64,000 nt of DNA from the NCBI RefSeq assembly GCF_016107285.1, contig NZ_RCVQ01000004.1, positions 353,499 through 417,498 of the forward strand, given 5' to 3'. This document shows, one piece after another, positions 40,391 through 49,637 of this stretch (the first letter of the stretch is position 1; each line of letters begins with the position of its first letter). A model generated the notes under the pieces. It worked only from the letters and a program-made list of their open reading frames with translations, did no database searches and was not told the DNA's origin. Source of the stretch: Roseomonas sp. KE0001 (GTDB lineage: Bacteria; Pseudomonadota; Alphaproteobacteria; Acetobacterales; Acetobacteraceae). A program made the position numbers and the translations under genes.

Positions 40391-43300
40391 GCGGCGGGGC
40401 GGAGGGGAGCGGCGGCCCGCCGCTCCCGGCGGTGGCGGCGGAGGAGGCCGAGGCGTCGCGGGACGCGGCCAGCCTGGCCGCCGCGCGCGAGGCGGCCCTG
40501 CGCGCCGTGCTCACCCGCCTGCGGATCGCCGGCTTCAAGTCCTTCGCCGAGCCGACCACGATCGAGGTGCTGCCCGGCCTCACCGGCATCGTCGGGCCGA
40601 ATGGCTGCGGCAAGTCGAACGTGGTCGAGGCGCTGCGCTGGGCGATGGGCGAGACCAATGCCCGCGCCATGCGCGGCGGCGAGATGGATGATGTCATCTT
40701 CGCCGGCACCGCCACCCGCGCCGGCCGCAACCAGGCGGAGGTGACGCTGCTGCTCGAGGAGGCCGGCGGCCTCGCCCCGCCGCCCCACCAGCAGTCCAGC
40801 GACCTCGAGATCACCCGCCGTATCGTGCGCGGCGAGGGCACGGGCTTCCGCATCAACGGCCGCGAGGTGCGCGGCCGCGACGTGCAGACCCTCTTCGCCG
40901 ACATCGGCAGCGGCGCCCGCGCCTCGGCCATGGTCAGCCAGGGCCGCGTCGCGGCGCTGATCGCGGCGAAGCCGGAGGAGCGGCGGCAGGTGCTGGAGGA
41001 GGCCGCCGGCATCGCCGGGCTGCGCGCCCGCCGGCACGAGGCGGAGCTGAAGCTTCGCCAGGCCGAGGCCAACCTGACCCGCGCCGACGACCTCAAGGGC
41101 CAGCTCGACGTGCAGCGCCAGTCGCTGCAGCGCCAGGCGCGGCAGGCGGCGCGCTACCGCAACCTCTCCGGCATGACGCGGCAGGCCGAGGCCGAGTACT
41201 TCGCCCTGCTGACGGCCCGCGCCGGGCAGCACCTCACGGCCGCCCGCGCCGGCTTCGACGCCGCCCGCGCCGCCACCCGCGCCGCCGAGCAGGCCGCCGC
41301 GGGCGCGGCCACCCGGGCCTTCGCCGCCGATCGCGACCTGCCGGAACCGCGCGCCCGCGAGGCCGAGGCCCGCACCGCCCTGGAGCGGCGGCGTGTCGAG
41401 CAGGAAGGGCTGGAGGCGGAGGAACGCCGCGCCCGCGAGGCGCTGGCCGCCGCCGAGGCGCAGCTCGCCCAGATGCGCGAGGATCTCGGCCATGCCAGCC
41501 GCCTCGCCGAGGATGCGCGGGCCGCCGAGGCGCGGCTGGGGCAGGAGGCCGCGGCGCTGGAGGCCATCCTCGCCGATCTGCCCGCCCGTGCCGCCGCCGC
41601 CGAGGCCGCGCGGGAAGCGGCCGAGGCCGCGGCCGCCGGCGCCGAGGCCGATGCGGACCGCGCCGCCGGCCGCGCGGCCGAGCTGAGCGCCGAGGCGGCC
41701 CGGCTGGAGCGTGAGCTCGCCGCCGCGCGGCAGCGGGCGGGGCGGGCGGAGGAGCAGCGCCGCCTCCTGGCCGGGCAGCAGGCCGCGGCGGAGTCCGCGC
41801 TGGTGCCGCCGGACGCCCTGGCCAGGGCGGCGGCGGCGCGCGAGGCGGCGGTCGCGGCGCTGGAGGCGGCGCGCGAGCGGCTGGAGCGGGGCGAGACCGC
41901 CCGCGCCGCCGCGCAGGAGGCGCATGCCATCGCGCGGCGGGCCGCCACGGAGGCCGATGCGGCGCGGTCCCGCGCCACGGCGGAGCGCGACGCCGCCGCC
42001 CATCGCGCGCGTCAGGCCACGGATCAGCGCGACCGGTTGCAGCGTGAGCGCGACGCGGCCCTGGCCGAGCGCCCCGCGCCCGAGGCGCTGGCGGCGGCGC
42101 GCGCGGCATGGACCGATGCCGAGGCGGCGCTCGGGACCGGCCGGGCAGCGCTGGAGGAGGCGGAGCGCCAGCGCGCCGCCGCCGCCCTGGCCCATGCCGA
42201 GGCCCGGGCCGCCGCCGCCGGGGCCGAGGCGAGCCGGGCCCGCGCCGAGGCCGAGCGGCAGGGGCTGGCGGATCTCCTCGGGGCCCGCGAGGCCGGTGCG
42301 GCGGCGCCGATCCTCGATGCCGTCACCGTGCCGCCCGGACTGGAGGCGGTGCTGGGCGTCGCGCTGGGGGAGGCGCTGGAAAGTCCCGCCGATCCGGTCG
42401 CCGTCCGGCACTGGCGCGCCCTGCCGCCGCTGCCCGCCGGCGCCGCCCTGCCGGACGGCGCCACGCCGCTGGACCGTCTGGTCGAGGCGCCGGCCGAGCT
42501 GGCCCGCGCGCTGTCCCGCATCGGTGTGATCGAGGGCGACGGCGCCGCGCTGCAGGCCGGGCTGGCCGCGGGGCAGAGCCTGGTGTCGCGGGAAGGTGCT
42601 CTCTGGCGCTGGGACGGGCACTGCATCCGCGCCGGCGCTCCGAGCCCCGGCGCGGTGCGCCTGACGCAGCGCAACCGGCTGCGCGCCGCCGAGGCCGCCC
42701 TGGCTGAGGCCGCCGGCCTCGCCGCGCGGACCGCCGAGGCCGCCGGCGCGGCGCAACGGGCCGAGGCCGGGGCAACCGCCGCCGAGGCCGCCGCCCGCCA
42801 GGCGCGGGACGAGGCCGAGGCCCGCCTGACCCTCGCCCGACAGGCCGAGGAACGCCTGGCAGCCGCGCTGGAGCGCGCCGAGAGCCGGCTCGCCGGCCTG
42901 GGGCCGCAGCTGGAGCGGCTGGAGGCCGAGCTGGCGCTGAGCGGTGCGGCGCGCGCTGCCGCCCAGGCCGTGCTGGACGGGCTGCCGGATGCCGGCACTG
43001 TCCGCGCGGCGCGGGACCAGGCGGCCAGGGCCGAGGCGGACGCCCTGGCGGAGGAGACCGCTGCCCGCGAGGCCCGCCGCCGCGCCGAGGCGGCGCTCGA
43101 GGAGGCGCGGGCCGCCGAGGCGCGGCTGTCGAGCCGTGCCGCCGAGGCGGAAGGCCGGCTGGCCGCCCTGGCGCCGCAGCTCAGCCGCGTGGCCGAGGAG
43201 GCCGCCGAGGCGGACCGTCTGCGGGCCGAGGCGGAGCGGGCCTTCGCCGGCCGGGCGGACCCCGAGGCGGCGCGCGCCGCCGTCGAGGTGGCGCGGCAAG

Positions 43301-44490
43301 CCCTGGCGGCACGCCGGGCGGAGGCCGCCGCGGCACGCGACGTCGACGCCGCGCTTGCCGCCGAGGCCGCGCGCGCCACCGCGCGCCTGCCCGCCATCGC
43401 CGCCGAGCGCGCCTCCTGGAGCGATCGCCGCGAGGGTGCCGTGGCGCGGCTGGAAAGCCTGGCGCGGCGCGAGCGCGAGGCCGCCGCCGCCCGCGAGGCC
43501 GCCGCCGGCGCGCCCGACGAGGCGGCCGCCCGCCGTGCCGCCGCGGCGCGGCAGCTGGCCGAGGCGGAGGCCGCGCATGAGGCGGCCGCCAGGCGGCTGC
43601 GCGCCGCCGAGACCGAGGAGCGCGAGGCCGGGGAGGCGCGGCGCCAGGCCGACGCCGCCTTCGCCGCCGCGCGCGAGGCGCAGCTCCGCGCCGAATCCGG
43701 GCTGCAGCAGGCTGAGGCCGCCGCCACCGCCGTGGCGCAGCGCCTGGCCGAGCGGCTGGGCGAGCAGCCGGCGCTGCCGGACCCGCCCGAGGATCTCTCC
43801 GAGGCCGCGGAGGAACGGGCGCGCCGCAAGGCCGAGCGGCTGGCGCGGGAGCGCGAGGAGATGGGGCCGGTCAATCTGCGGGCCGAGCAGGAGATGGCCG
43901 AGCTGGAGGAGCGGATCGGCGCCATCGACCGCGACCGGGACGAGATCGGCACCGCCATCGCCAAGCTGCGGGGCTCGATCGGCCATCTGAACCGCGAGGG
44001 GCGGGAGCGGCTGCGCGAGGTCTTCAACCGGGTCGATGCCGAGTTCCGCGCCCTGTTCGGCCGCCTGTTCGGGGGCGGGCGGGCGCATCTGGCGCTGGTC
44101 GGCAGCGACGATCCGCTGGAGGCCGGCCTCGAGATCTACGCCGAGCCGCCGGGCAAGAAGCTCGCCACCCTCTCGCTGCTCTCCGGCGGCGAGCAGGCGC
44201 TGACGGCGCTGTCGCTGATCTTCGCCGTCTTCCGCTGCCAGCCGGCGCCGATCTGCGTGCTCGACGAGGTGGACGCACCGCTGGACGACGCCAATGTCGA
44301 ACGGCTCTGCGGCCTGCTGGAGGCGATGGCCGGGGAGGCCGGCACGCGCTTCCTGGTGGTCACGCACCACCCGCTGACCATGGCGCGGATGCATCGGCTC
44401 TATGGCGTGACGATGCAGGAGCGGGGCGTCAGCCGGCTGCTCTCGGTGGATCTTGGAAAGGCGGTGGAAATGGTGGAAGCGCTGTCGTAA
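40387..44490 (+). CDS. smc: Chromosome segregation protein SMC
   Basis: A very large SMC ATPase, up to 1367 residues, that compacts and segregates chromosomes. Walker A GPNGCGKSN is at 70-78, an ABC signature LLSGGEQALTALS near 1265, and Walker B ICVLDEVDAPLDDANVERL near 1290. The hinge, about 640-760, begins VTVPPGLEAVLGVALGEAL and is of the compact alphaproteobacterial type. The coiled coils are composed almost entirely of Ala, Arg and Glu and are longer than the roughly 1150-residue norm. The TTG at 40387 overlaps the dsbA-like stop. A GTG at 40507 would start MLTRLRIAGFKSFAEP, as in most SMCs, and is an equally good start. ScpA and ScpB are not in the window. Confidence 0.96.
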   Translation: MSGGAEGSGGPPLPAVAAEEAEASRDAASLAAAREAALRAVLTRLRIAGFKSFAEPTTIEVLPGLTGIVGPNGCGKSNVVEALRWAMGETNARAMRGGEMDDVIFAGTATRAGRNQAEVTLLLEEAGGLAPPPHQQSSDLEITRRIVRGEGTGFRINGREVRGRDVQTLFADIGSGARASAMVSQGRVAALIAAKPEERRQVLEEAAGIAGLRARRHEAELKLRQAEANLTRADDLKGQLDVQRQSLQRQARQAARYRNLSGMTRQAEAEYFALLTARAGQHLTAARAGFDAARAATRAAEQAAAGAATRAFAADRDLPEPRAREAEARTALERRRVEQEGLEAEERRAREALAAAEAQLAQMREDLGHASRLAEDARAAEARLGQEAAALEAILADLPARAAAAEAAREAAEAAAAGAEADADRAAGRAAELSAEAARLERELAAARQRAGRAEEQRRLLAGQQAAAESALVPPDALARAAAAREAAVAALEAARERLERGETARAAAQEAHAIARRAATEADAARSRATAERDAAAHRARQATDQRDRLQRERDAALAERPAPEALAAARAAWTDAEAALGTGRAALEEAERQRAAAALAHAEARAAAAGAEASRARAEAERQGLADLLGAREAGAAAPILDAVTVPPGLEAVLGVALGEALESPADPVAVRHWRALPPLPAGAALPDGATPLDRLVEAPAELARALSRIGVIEGDGAALQAGLAAGQSLVSREGALWRWDGHCIRAGAPSPGAVRLTQRNRLRAAEAALAEAAGLAARTAEAAGAAQRAEAGATAAEAAARQARDEAEARLTLARQAEERLAAALERAESRLAGLGPQLERLEAELALSGAARAAAQAVLDGLPDAGTVRAARDQAARAEADALAEETAAREARRRAEAALEEARAAEARLSSRAAEAEGRLAALAPQLSRVAEEAAEADRLRAEAERAFAGRADPEAARAAVEVARQALAARRAEAAAARDVDAALAAEAARATARLPAIAAERASWSDRREGAVARLESLARREREAAAAREAAAGAPDEAAARRAAAARQLAEAEAAHEAAARRLRAAETEEREAGEARRQADAAFAAAREAQLRAESGLQQAEAAATAVAQRLAERLGEQPALPDPPEDLSEAAEERARRKAERLAREREEMGPVNLRAEQEMAELEERIGAIDRDRDEIGTAIAKLRGSIGHLNREGRERLREVFNRVDAEFRALFGRLFGGGRAHLALVGSDDPLEAGLEIYAEPPGKKLATLSLLSGGEQALTALSLIFAVFRCQPAPICVLDEVDAPLDDANVERLCGLLEAMAGEAGTRFLVVTHHPLTMARMHRLYGVTMQERGVSRLLSVDLGKAVEMVEALS

Positions 44491-44573
44491 GGATATTACC
44501 CGAGCGCGATCCGCGGTTCGTCGCGGGTTCCGGAAGTTGAAGCGACTCCTCCGCCAAGCGTCGGGGTGATGGA

Positions 44574-45071
44574 ATGCGACGTCGTTGCGTGCTTGGGTTG
44601 TCCGCTCTCAGCTTCGGTCTGCTGTCGCCCCGGCGACGCGGCCAGGCGGAAGGGATCGATGCCGCACCGGTCGTGCTGACCGTGGACGGTCAGGTTGCCG
44701 GCGGCGAGACCATCGACCTCACGCTCGAGCAGATCGAGGCCCTGGGCTTCGAGACCCTGCGCACGGCGACGCCCTGGACGCGCGGCCCGCAGGCCTTCGG
44801 CGGAGTGCCGCTCCGCAGCCTGCTGCGCGGCCTCGGCGTGTCCGGCGACATGGTGGCCTCGGCGCTCAACCACTACAATGTCACGATCCCGGCCGAGGAC
44901 GCGGAGAAGCATGGCGCCTTCCTCGCCACGCGGCTGGACGGGGAGCCGCTGCGGCTGCGCAACCGGGGGCCGATCTGGCTGATCTATCCCTGGTCACTGC
45001 GGCCGGAGCTGGACCAGCCCCCCTATCATGAGCGCGCCATCTGGCAGTTGCGCCGGCTCGAGGTGCGATAG
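44574..45071 (+). CDS. Exported SUOX/molybdopterin-fold protein lacking an evident Mo-ligand cysteine
   Basis: A 165-residue protein resembling the oxidoreductase molybdopterin-binding (sulfite-oxidase) domain family. It has a short signal (MRRRCVLGLSALSFGLLSP), then LTVDGQVAGGETIDLTLEQIEALG, FGGVPLRSLLRGLG and the C-terminal RNRGPIWLIYPWSLRPE. In catalytic family members a conserved Cys binds molybdenum; here the only Cys is C5 in the signal region, and the matching site reads RTATPWTRGP. It is therefore probably non-catalytic. The stop directly abuts the start of the GGDEF-EAL gene, with no gap. A periplasmic sensory partner of that membrane enzyme is the simplest inference. Confidence 0.8.
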   Translation: MRRRCVLGLSALSFGLLSPRRRGQAEGIDAAPVVLTVDGQVAGGETIDLTLEQIEALGFETLRTATPWTRGPQAFGGVPLRSLLRGLGVSGDMVASALNHYNVTIPAEDAEKHGAFLATRLDGEPLRLRNRGPIWLIYPWSLRPELDQPPYHERAIWQLRRLEVR

Positions 45072-47429
45072 GTGACACCGCGCCGCCTGCGCGCTCTGCT
45101 CGCTGGCCGGCGCGGGGCGCTCTTCAAGCTCGGCCTTGGCGGCGCGGCGCTGCTCTTCTGCCTCTCCATCGCCGCGTCCGGCCTGCACCTGACGACACAA
45201 TCCGAGCTGGAGGCGCGGGTGCAGCGCACCAGCGTCTGGACCGCCAGCCAGATGCTGGTGGAGCTGAGCGAGTTCGAGGCCGTGCTGCGCGGCGTACAGC
45301 TCGGCACCGAATCGCCGGCACGGATGTGGCAGCAGTTCGAGATCCTCTACAGCCGGATGAAGTCGATCGATCCACCGGACGACCGGATTCCCCAGGATGA
45401 GATGGACCGGCTGCGCGACCAGGCCCCCCTGCTGATGGCGGAGCTGGACGAGATCGAGCGGGACCTGCAGGCCATGCTCGCCGGCAGCGTGGCGGCGGGT
45501 GGGCGGGTCGATCGCCGCCTGGCCGAGATGAAGCTGCTGCTCCGGCACGCCAATGTCCGCATCCACCAGCAGCGCAATGCCCTGGCGCAGCAGGCGCTGG
45601 CCAATCTCGGCACCGGCCAGACGGTCTTCCTGGCCTGCACCCTGGGCCTCATGGTCTCGGCCGGGCTGCTGATCCTGCTGCTGCTGGCGGAAAGCGCGCG
45701 CGCCCGGTGGCTGCTGGCGCAATCCCGCGCCGCCGCGGAGCAGCTCAGCCAGGCCGAGGGCACGCTGCGCATCCTGATCGACAACCTGCCGGCGCTGATC
45801 TGTGCCACGGACGCCGCCGGGCGCTGCCTCTTCGTGAACGAGGCCTATGCCGGCTTCCACGGGCTGGAGCCCGGCCGGGTGGGGCCCGACCTCTGCGACG
45901 GCCCGCAGGCCGGGCTGCTGATGCGCGCCCTGGCGGCGGAAGGGCCGCTGCCCTTCGTCGAGGGCGCGGCGATCGACCACAGGGGTCGGTCGCGGACGCT
46001 GCTGAGCACTGCGGTCTCGGTGGCCGGCGCCGGCGGCGAGCGGCGGCGCGTGGTCTTCATCGCCTTCGACATCACCCACCGCAAGGCGGCCGAGAACCGC
46101 ATCCGCCACCTGGCCGAGCATGACCCGCTGACCGACCTGCCGAACCGCACCCTGTTCAAGACGAGGCTGCGCGCCGCCCTGGCGCCGGTCGACGGGGAGC
46201 GCGGAGGGGAGGGGATGGGCGCGTTCTGGCCCTTCGCGCTGCATTCGATCGACCTCGACGGCTTCAAGGCGGTGAATGACAGCCACGGCCACCCGGTGGG
46301 CGATGAGCTGCTGCTCGCCGTCGCGGCGCGGATGGCCGCCTGCCTGGCGCCGGAGGACATGCTGGCGCGAATCGGCGGCGACGAGTTCGCGGTGATCCAG
46401 GCGCGGGTGGCGGGGGCGGCGGAGGCGCTGGCCCTCTCCGGCCGGCTGATCGCGGCGGCGCAGGAGCCCTTTCACATCGGCGGCCTGCCGATCCGCATCG
46501 GCGCCAGCATCGGCACCGTCCTGGCGCCCGGGCAGGGTTGGCGGGACGAGACGCTGCTGCGGCGCTCGGACATGGCGCTCTACGAGGCCAAGGCGGCGGG
46601 GCGGGGGCAGGCGGTGCTGTTCCGCCCCGAGATGGAGGAGGCGGTGCTGGACGAGCGGCTGCTGACCAGCGAGGTGGTCGCCGCGCTGCGGCAGGAGGCG
46701 CTGTTCCTGGTCTTCCAGCCGAAGTACCGCATCGGCGGCGCCGAGCCCATCGGCTGCGAGGCGCTGCTGCGCTGGAACCACCCCGTTCGCGGCGCGGTGC
46801 CGCCCGGCCGCTTCGTGCCGCTGGCCGAGGCGGCCGGACATGCCGCCGCCCTCGCGCGCCACGTGCTGCGCCACGCCTGCCGCCAGGCCGCCGCCTGGCG
46901 GCGGGAGGGGCAGGAGATGCCGGTGGCGGTCAACCTCTCCGCCTCCCTCTTCGCCACCACCGAGGCGGTGGAGCTGGTGCGCGAGGCGCTGGCGGAGAGC
47001 GGCCTGCCGCACCGTCTGCTGGAGGTCGAGCTGACCGAGAGCATCTTCATCCGGGATGCCGAGCGGGCGCGGGAGACGCTGGCCGGGCTGCGCGCGCTCG
47101 GCGTGCGGGTGGCGCTCGACGATTTCGGCACCGGCTATGCCGCGCTCGGCTACCTGCAGAGCCTGCGCTTTGACACGCTGAAGATCGACCGGGTGTTCAT
47201 CCAGGCGCTCGGCTCCGGCCGGCCGGACAGCACGGCGATCGTCGCCGCCATCCTGGCGCTGGCGCGGGCGCTGGGGGCCGAGGCCGTGGCCGAGGGGGTG
47301 GAGACCGAGGCGCAGCTCGCCGCCCTGGCGGCGCTCGGCTGCGACGCCGTGCAGGGCTATCTGCTGGGCCGGCCGATGCCCGCCCCGGCGCTGGCGGCGC
47401 GGTTCCGGGCCGCCGCCCTGCGGCCGTGA
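45072..47429 (+). CDS. Membrane GGDEF-EAL c-di-GMP enzyme with PAS domain
   Basis: A 785-residue bifunctional-type cyclic-di-GMP enzyme. TM1 is at about 18-40, a helical periplasmic domain at 41-180, TM2 at about 183-206, PAS at about 225-335, GGDEF at about 345-515 and EAL at about 520-775. The GGDEF motif (435-439) and the SIDLDGF metal Asp are intact. The upstream I-site RxxD reads APED, so product inhibition is not expected. The EAL residues are intact: EALLRW (563), NLSAS, ELTES, DDFGTGYA, KIDRVF and EGVET. Either activity could dominate. Translation starts at GTG one base after the stop of the SUOX-fold gene, implying a two-gene sensory unit. The target of its c-di-GMP is unknown. Confidence 0.93.
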   Translation: MTPRRLRALLAGRRGALFKLGLGGAALLFCLSIAASGLHLTTQSELEARVQRTSVWTASQMLVELSEFEAVLRGVQLGTESPARMWQQFEILYSRMKSIDPPDDRIPQDEMDRLRDQAPLLMAELDEIERDLQAMLAGSVAAGGRVDRRLAEMKLLLRHANVRIHQQRNALAQQALANLGTGQTVFLACTLGLMVSAGLLILLLLAESARARWLLAQSRAAAEQLSQAEGTLRILIDNLPALICATDAAGRCLFVNEAYAGFHGLEPGRVGPDLCDGPQAGLLMRALAAEGPLPFVEGAAIDHRGRSRTLLSTAVSVAGAGGERRRVVFIAFDITHRKAAENRIRHLAEHDPLTDLPNRTLFKTRLRAALAPVDGERGGEGMGAFWPFALHSIDLDGFKAVNDSHGHPVGDELLLAVAARMAACLAPEDMLARIGGDEFAVIQARVAGAAEALALSGRLIAAAQEPFHIGGLPIRIGASIGTVLAPGQGWRDETLLRRSDMALYEAKAAGRGQAVLFRPEMEEAVLDERLLTSEVVAALRQEALFLVFQPKYRIGGAEPIGCEALLRWNHPVRGAVPPGRFVPLAEAAGHAAALARHVLRHACRQAAAWRREGQEMPVAVNLSASLFATTEAVELVREALAESGLPHRLLEVELTESIFIRDAERARETLAGLRALGVRVALDDFGTGYAALGYLQSLRFDTLKIDRVFIQALGSGRPDSTAIVAAILALARALGAEAVAEGVETEAQLAALAALGCDAVQGYLLGRPMPAPALAARFRAAALRP

Positions 47430-47443
47430 TGCCGCCCCCGCCC

Positions 47444-47472
47444 TTGACACCTCATGAAGGCCCCCTTACGAG
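47444..47472 (+). promoter_or_regulatory. Probable promoter of the F0 ATP synthase operon
   Basis: A perfect -35 hexamer TTGACA at 47444-47449 is followed, after 17 bases, by TACGAG as a weak -10. It lies 40 bases before the TTG of atpI and directly after the GGDEF-EAL gene. The perfect -35 with a degenerate -10 is common in alphaproteobacteria. Confidence 0.5.
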
Positions 47473-47511
47473 CCGTCCAGCCTTCCGGCGGGGGGACCGC
47501 GGGAGCAAGGG

Positions 47512-47820
47512 TTGAACGAGCAGAACGATTTCGAGGCGCGACTGAGGCAGGCCCGGCGGAAGCAGGGCCTGGAGAAGGATGCCGGCCAGGGTGGCAACGA
47601 CCATCCGGACGGGCTTCCGCCCAACGCGTTTCAGATCGGCATGCGGGCGGGCGTCGAGGTCGTTTCGGCGTTGATCGCCGGCGCGGGTCTGGGCTGGCTG
47701 CTCGACCACTGGCTCGGTTCCTGGCCCTGGCTCTTCATGGTCTTCTTCGTGGTGGGTGGTGTCGCCGGGGTGATGAACGTCTATCGGCTGTTCAACCCCC
47801 GGACAGGCGCGCGCAAGTAG
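47512..47820 (+). CDS. atpI: ATP synthase-associated protein AtpI/AtpZ-like
   Basis: A 102-residue membrane protein of the AtpI type, an assembly factor that helps form the c-ring. The N-terminal 40 residues are charged (NDFEARLRQARRKQG). Two TM helices follow, VEVVSALIAGAGLGWLL and WLFMVFFVVGGVAGVMNVY. The start is a TTG with GGGAG six bases upstream; no better start is in frame. It is the first gene of the F0 operon and precedes atpB by 23 bases. Confidence 0.9.
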   Translation: MNEQNDFEARLRQARRKQGLEKDAGQGGNDHPDGLPPNAFQIGMRAGVEVVSALIAGAGLGWLLDHWLGSWPWLFMVFFVVGGVAGVMNVYRLFNPRTGARK

Positions 47821-47843
47821 CACCGGGATACGGGAGAGCCGCA

Positions 47844-48599
47844 GTGGCCGCCGAAGGCAAGACGATCGACGCGCTGAGCCAGTTCGAGCTGCATACGGCC
47901 CTGGGGCCGATCGGCGCGGCGGTGAACTTCACCCAGTCCAACGCCCATATGCTCGCCGCGTCGGTGATCATCGTGCTGATCATGACGCTCGGCATGGCGC
48001 CGCGTGCGGTGGTGCCGGGCCGTTTCCAGGCCCTGGCCGAGACCTTCTACGAATTCGTCGAGAACCTCGTCGCCGGGCAGGTGGGCCACGAGGGGAAGCG
48101 CTACTTCCCCTTCGTCTTCGCGCTCTTCATGTTCGTGCTGTTCGGCAATGTGCTGGGGCTCTTCCCCTACGCCTTCACCTATACCAGCCACATCGCGGTC
48201 ACCTTCGGCCTGGCCTTCCTGGTCTTCGCGGTGACGACGCTGGTGGCGCTGGCGCTGCATGGCAAGAAGTTCTTCGGCTACTTCTTCCCCGAGGGCGCGC
48301 CGCTCTGGCTCGCCCCGATCATCGTGCCGGTCGAGGTGGTGTCCTACCTCTCGCGGCCGATCAGCCTCTCCGTCCGTCTGTTCGCCAACATGGTCGCCGG
48401 CCACGTGCTGCTGAAGGTGTTCGCCACCTTCGTCGTGCTGCTGGGCGGCCTGGGCGCCGTCGGGCCCCTCGTCGCGGTGCTGCCGCTCGGGGTGAACGTC
48501 CTCCTGATCGGGTTCGAACTCCTGGTGGCCTTCCTGCAGGCCTATGTGTTCGCCATCCTGACCAGCATCTATCTGCATGACGCGGTGCACCTGCACTGA
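47844..48599 (+). CDS. atpB: ATP synthase F0 subunit a
   Basis: A 251-residue membrane subunit forming the proton half-channels beside the c-ring. The essential arginine is in SVRLFANMVAGH, and the final helices contain GFELLVAFLQAYVFAIL. About five to six TM helices are visible. Translation starts at GTG 47844 with GGGAG seven bases upstream. It is followed by an 85-base spacer containing GC-rich inverted segments before atpE; such spacers often tune c-subunit expression. Confidence 0.96.
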   Translation: MAAEGKTIDALSQFELHTALGPIGAAVNFTQSNAHMLAASVIIVLIMTLGMAPRAVVPGRFQALAETFYEFVENLVAGQVGHEGKRYFPFVFALFMFVLFGNVLGLFPYAFTYTSHIAVTFGLAFLVFAVTTLVALALHGKKFFGYFFPEGAPLWLAPIIVPVEVVSYLSRPISLSVRLFANMVAGHVLLKVFATFVVLLGGLGAVGPLVAVLPLGVNVLLIGFELLVAFLQAYVFAILTSIYLHDAVHLH

Positions 48600-48684
48600 C
48601 GGGGTCAGTCCTCACAAAGGGACCACGTCTCTGCGGGACCGCGTCCGGCGGACCTAACATCAGATCAGCGAAGGGATACCTCTG

Positions 48685-48912
48685 ATGGAAATCGTGCTTG
48701 CTGCGAAGGCGATCGGCGCCGGTATTGCCGTCCTCGCCCTGTTCGGCGTCGGCCTCGCGCTCGGCAACATCTTCTCGACGCTGATCGCGTCCGTGGCCCG
48801 CAACCCGGCCTCGCGCGACACCGTGTTCCCCATCGGCATCCTGGGCTTCGCCCTGACGGAGGCCGTGGCGCTCTTCGCGCTGCTGATCGCCTTCCTGATC
48901 CTGTTCACCTGA
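48685..48912 (+). CDS. atpE: ATP synthase F0 subunit c
   Basis: A 75-residue proteolipid that forms the rotating c-ring. Two TM hairpin helices are separated by the polar loop ARNPASRD. The proton-carrying carboxylate is E59 in [14 protein letters not shown], a glutamate as is usual in alphaproteobacteria. The glycine-rich first helix [17 protein letters not shown] is typical. AAGGGA precedes the ATG. There is no sodium-binding signature. Confidence 0.97.
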   Translation: MEIVLAAKAIGAGIAVLALFGVGLALGNIFSTLIASVARNPASRDTVFPIGILGFALTEAVALFALLIAFLILFT

Positions 48913-48991
48913 TCCGCCGGGTGAAGTGAAGGAGGGGCGCGGCCATGGCGCCGTGCCCCTCCGAACCGGTGCGCGAATTGCAGGGATGCAG

Positions 48992-49627
48992 ATGATGAAG
49001 CGGATGACCCTGGCCGGCGTGACGGCCGCGCTCTACAGCCTCGGCGCCCAGATGGCGCTGGCGGCGACGGCGGTGCCCGGCGGCCTCGAGGCCCAGTCGG
49101 TGGCGGCGGCGGAAGCCTCCGGCGGCATGCCGCAGCTGGACTTCGCCAATCCGCTGATGCTCGCCCAGATCGTCTGGCTGCTGATCATCTTCGGCGTCTT
49201 CTACTACGTCCTGTCGAGCATCGCCCTGCCGCGCGTCGCTTCCGTGCTGGAGGAGCGCCGCAACCGCATCGAGGGCGACCTCGAGGCCGCGCGGGCCGCC
49301 AAGTCCGAGGCCGACGCCGCCATGGAGGCGCACCGCGCCGCCACCGCCCGCGCCCGCGCCGAGAGCCAGGCCGCCATCGCCGAGGCGACGCAGTCCGCCC
49401 AGGCCGAGGCCGCGGCCAGGGGCGCCGAGCTGAACGCCCGGCTGAACCAGCAGATCGAGGCCGCCGAGGCCCGCATCAACACGGCCCGTGACACCGCCAT
49501 GGGCGCGCTGCGCGAGGTCGCGACCGACACCGCCAATGCGCTGGTGACGCGGCTGACCGGCCTGAAGAACGAGCCCGCCGTCGCCGCCGCCGTGCAGCGC
49601 GAGCTGGCGGCCCAGGGCCGGGCCTGA
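48992..49627 (+). CDS. atpF': ATP synthase F0 subunit b'
   Basis: A 211-residue b' subunit of the peripheral stalk. The N-terminus is an extended hydrophobic segment (MTLAGVTAALYSLGAQMALAA). The real membrane helix follows near 50-72 (PLMLAQIVWLLIIFGVFYYVL), then a long charged coiled coil to the C-terminus. AGGGA at 48982-48986 favours the Met pair at 48992 or 48995 over the ATG at 48986. Having separate b and b' genes is characteristic of alphaproteobacteria and cyanobacteria. Confidence 0.93.
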   Translation: MMKRMTLAGVTAALYSLGAQMALAATAVPGGLEAQSVAAAEASGGMPQLDFANPLMLAQIVWLLIIFGVFYYVLSSIALPRVASVLEERRNRIEGDLEAARAAKSEADAAMEAHRAATARARAESQAAIAEATQSAQAEAAARGAELNARLNQQIEAAEARINTARDTAMGALREVATDTANALVTRLTGLKNEPAVAAAVQRELAAQGRA

Positions 49628-49637
49628 GGAGGGCGCG

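Noticed and set aside
40099..44394. A 1431-codon open frame antisense to smc, and other very long antisense frames (for example 59-3085 and 31334-34360)
   Set aside because: In this GC-rich DNA stop codons are rare in the frame opposite G/C-rich third positions. The translations are low-complexity Arg/Ala/Gly/Pro with no domain, and real genes cover the same bases.
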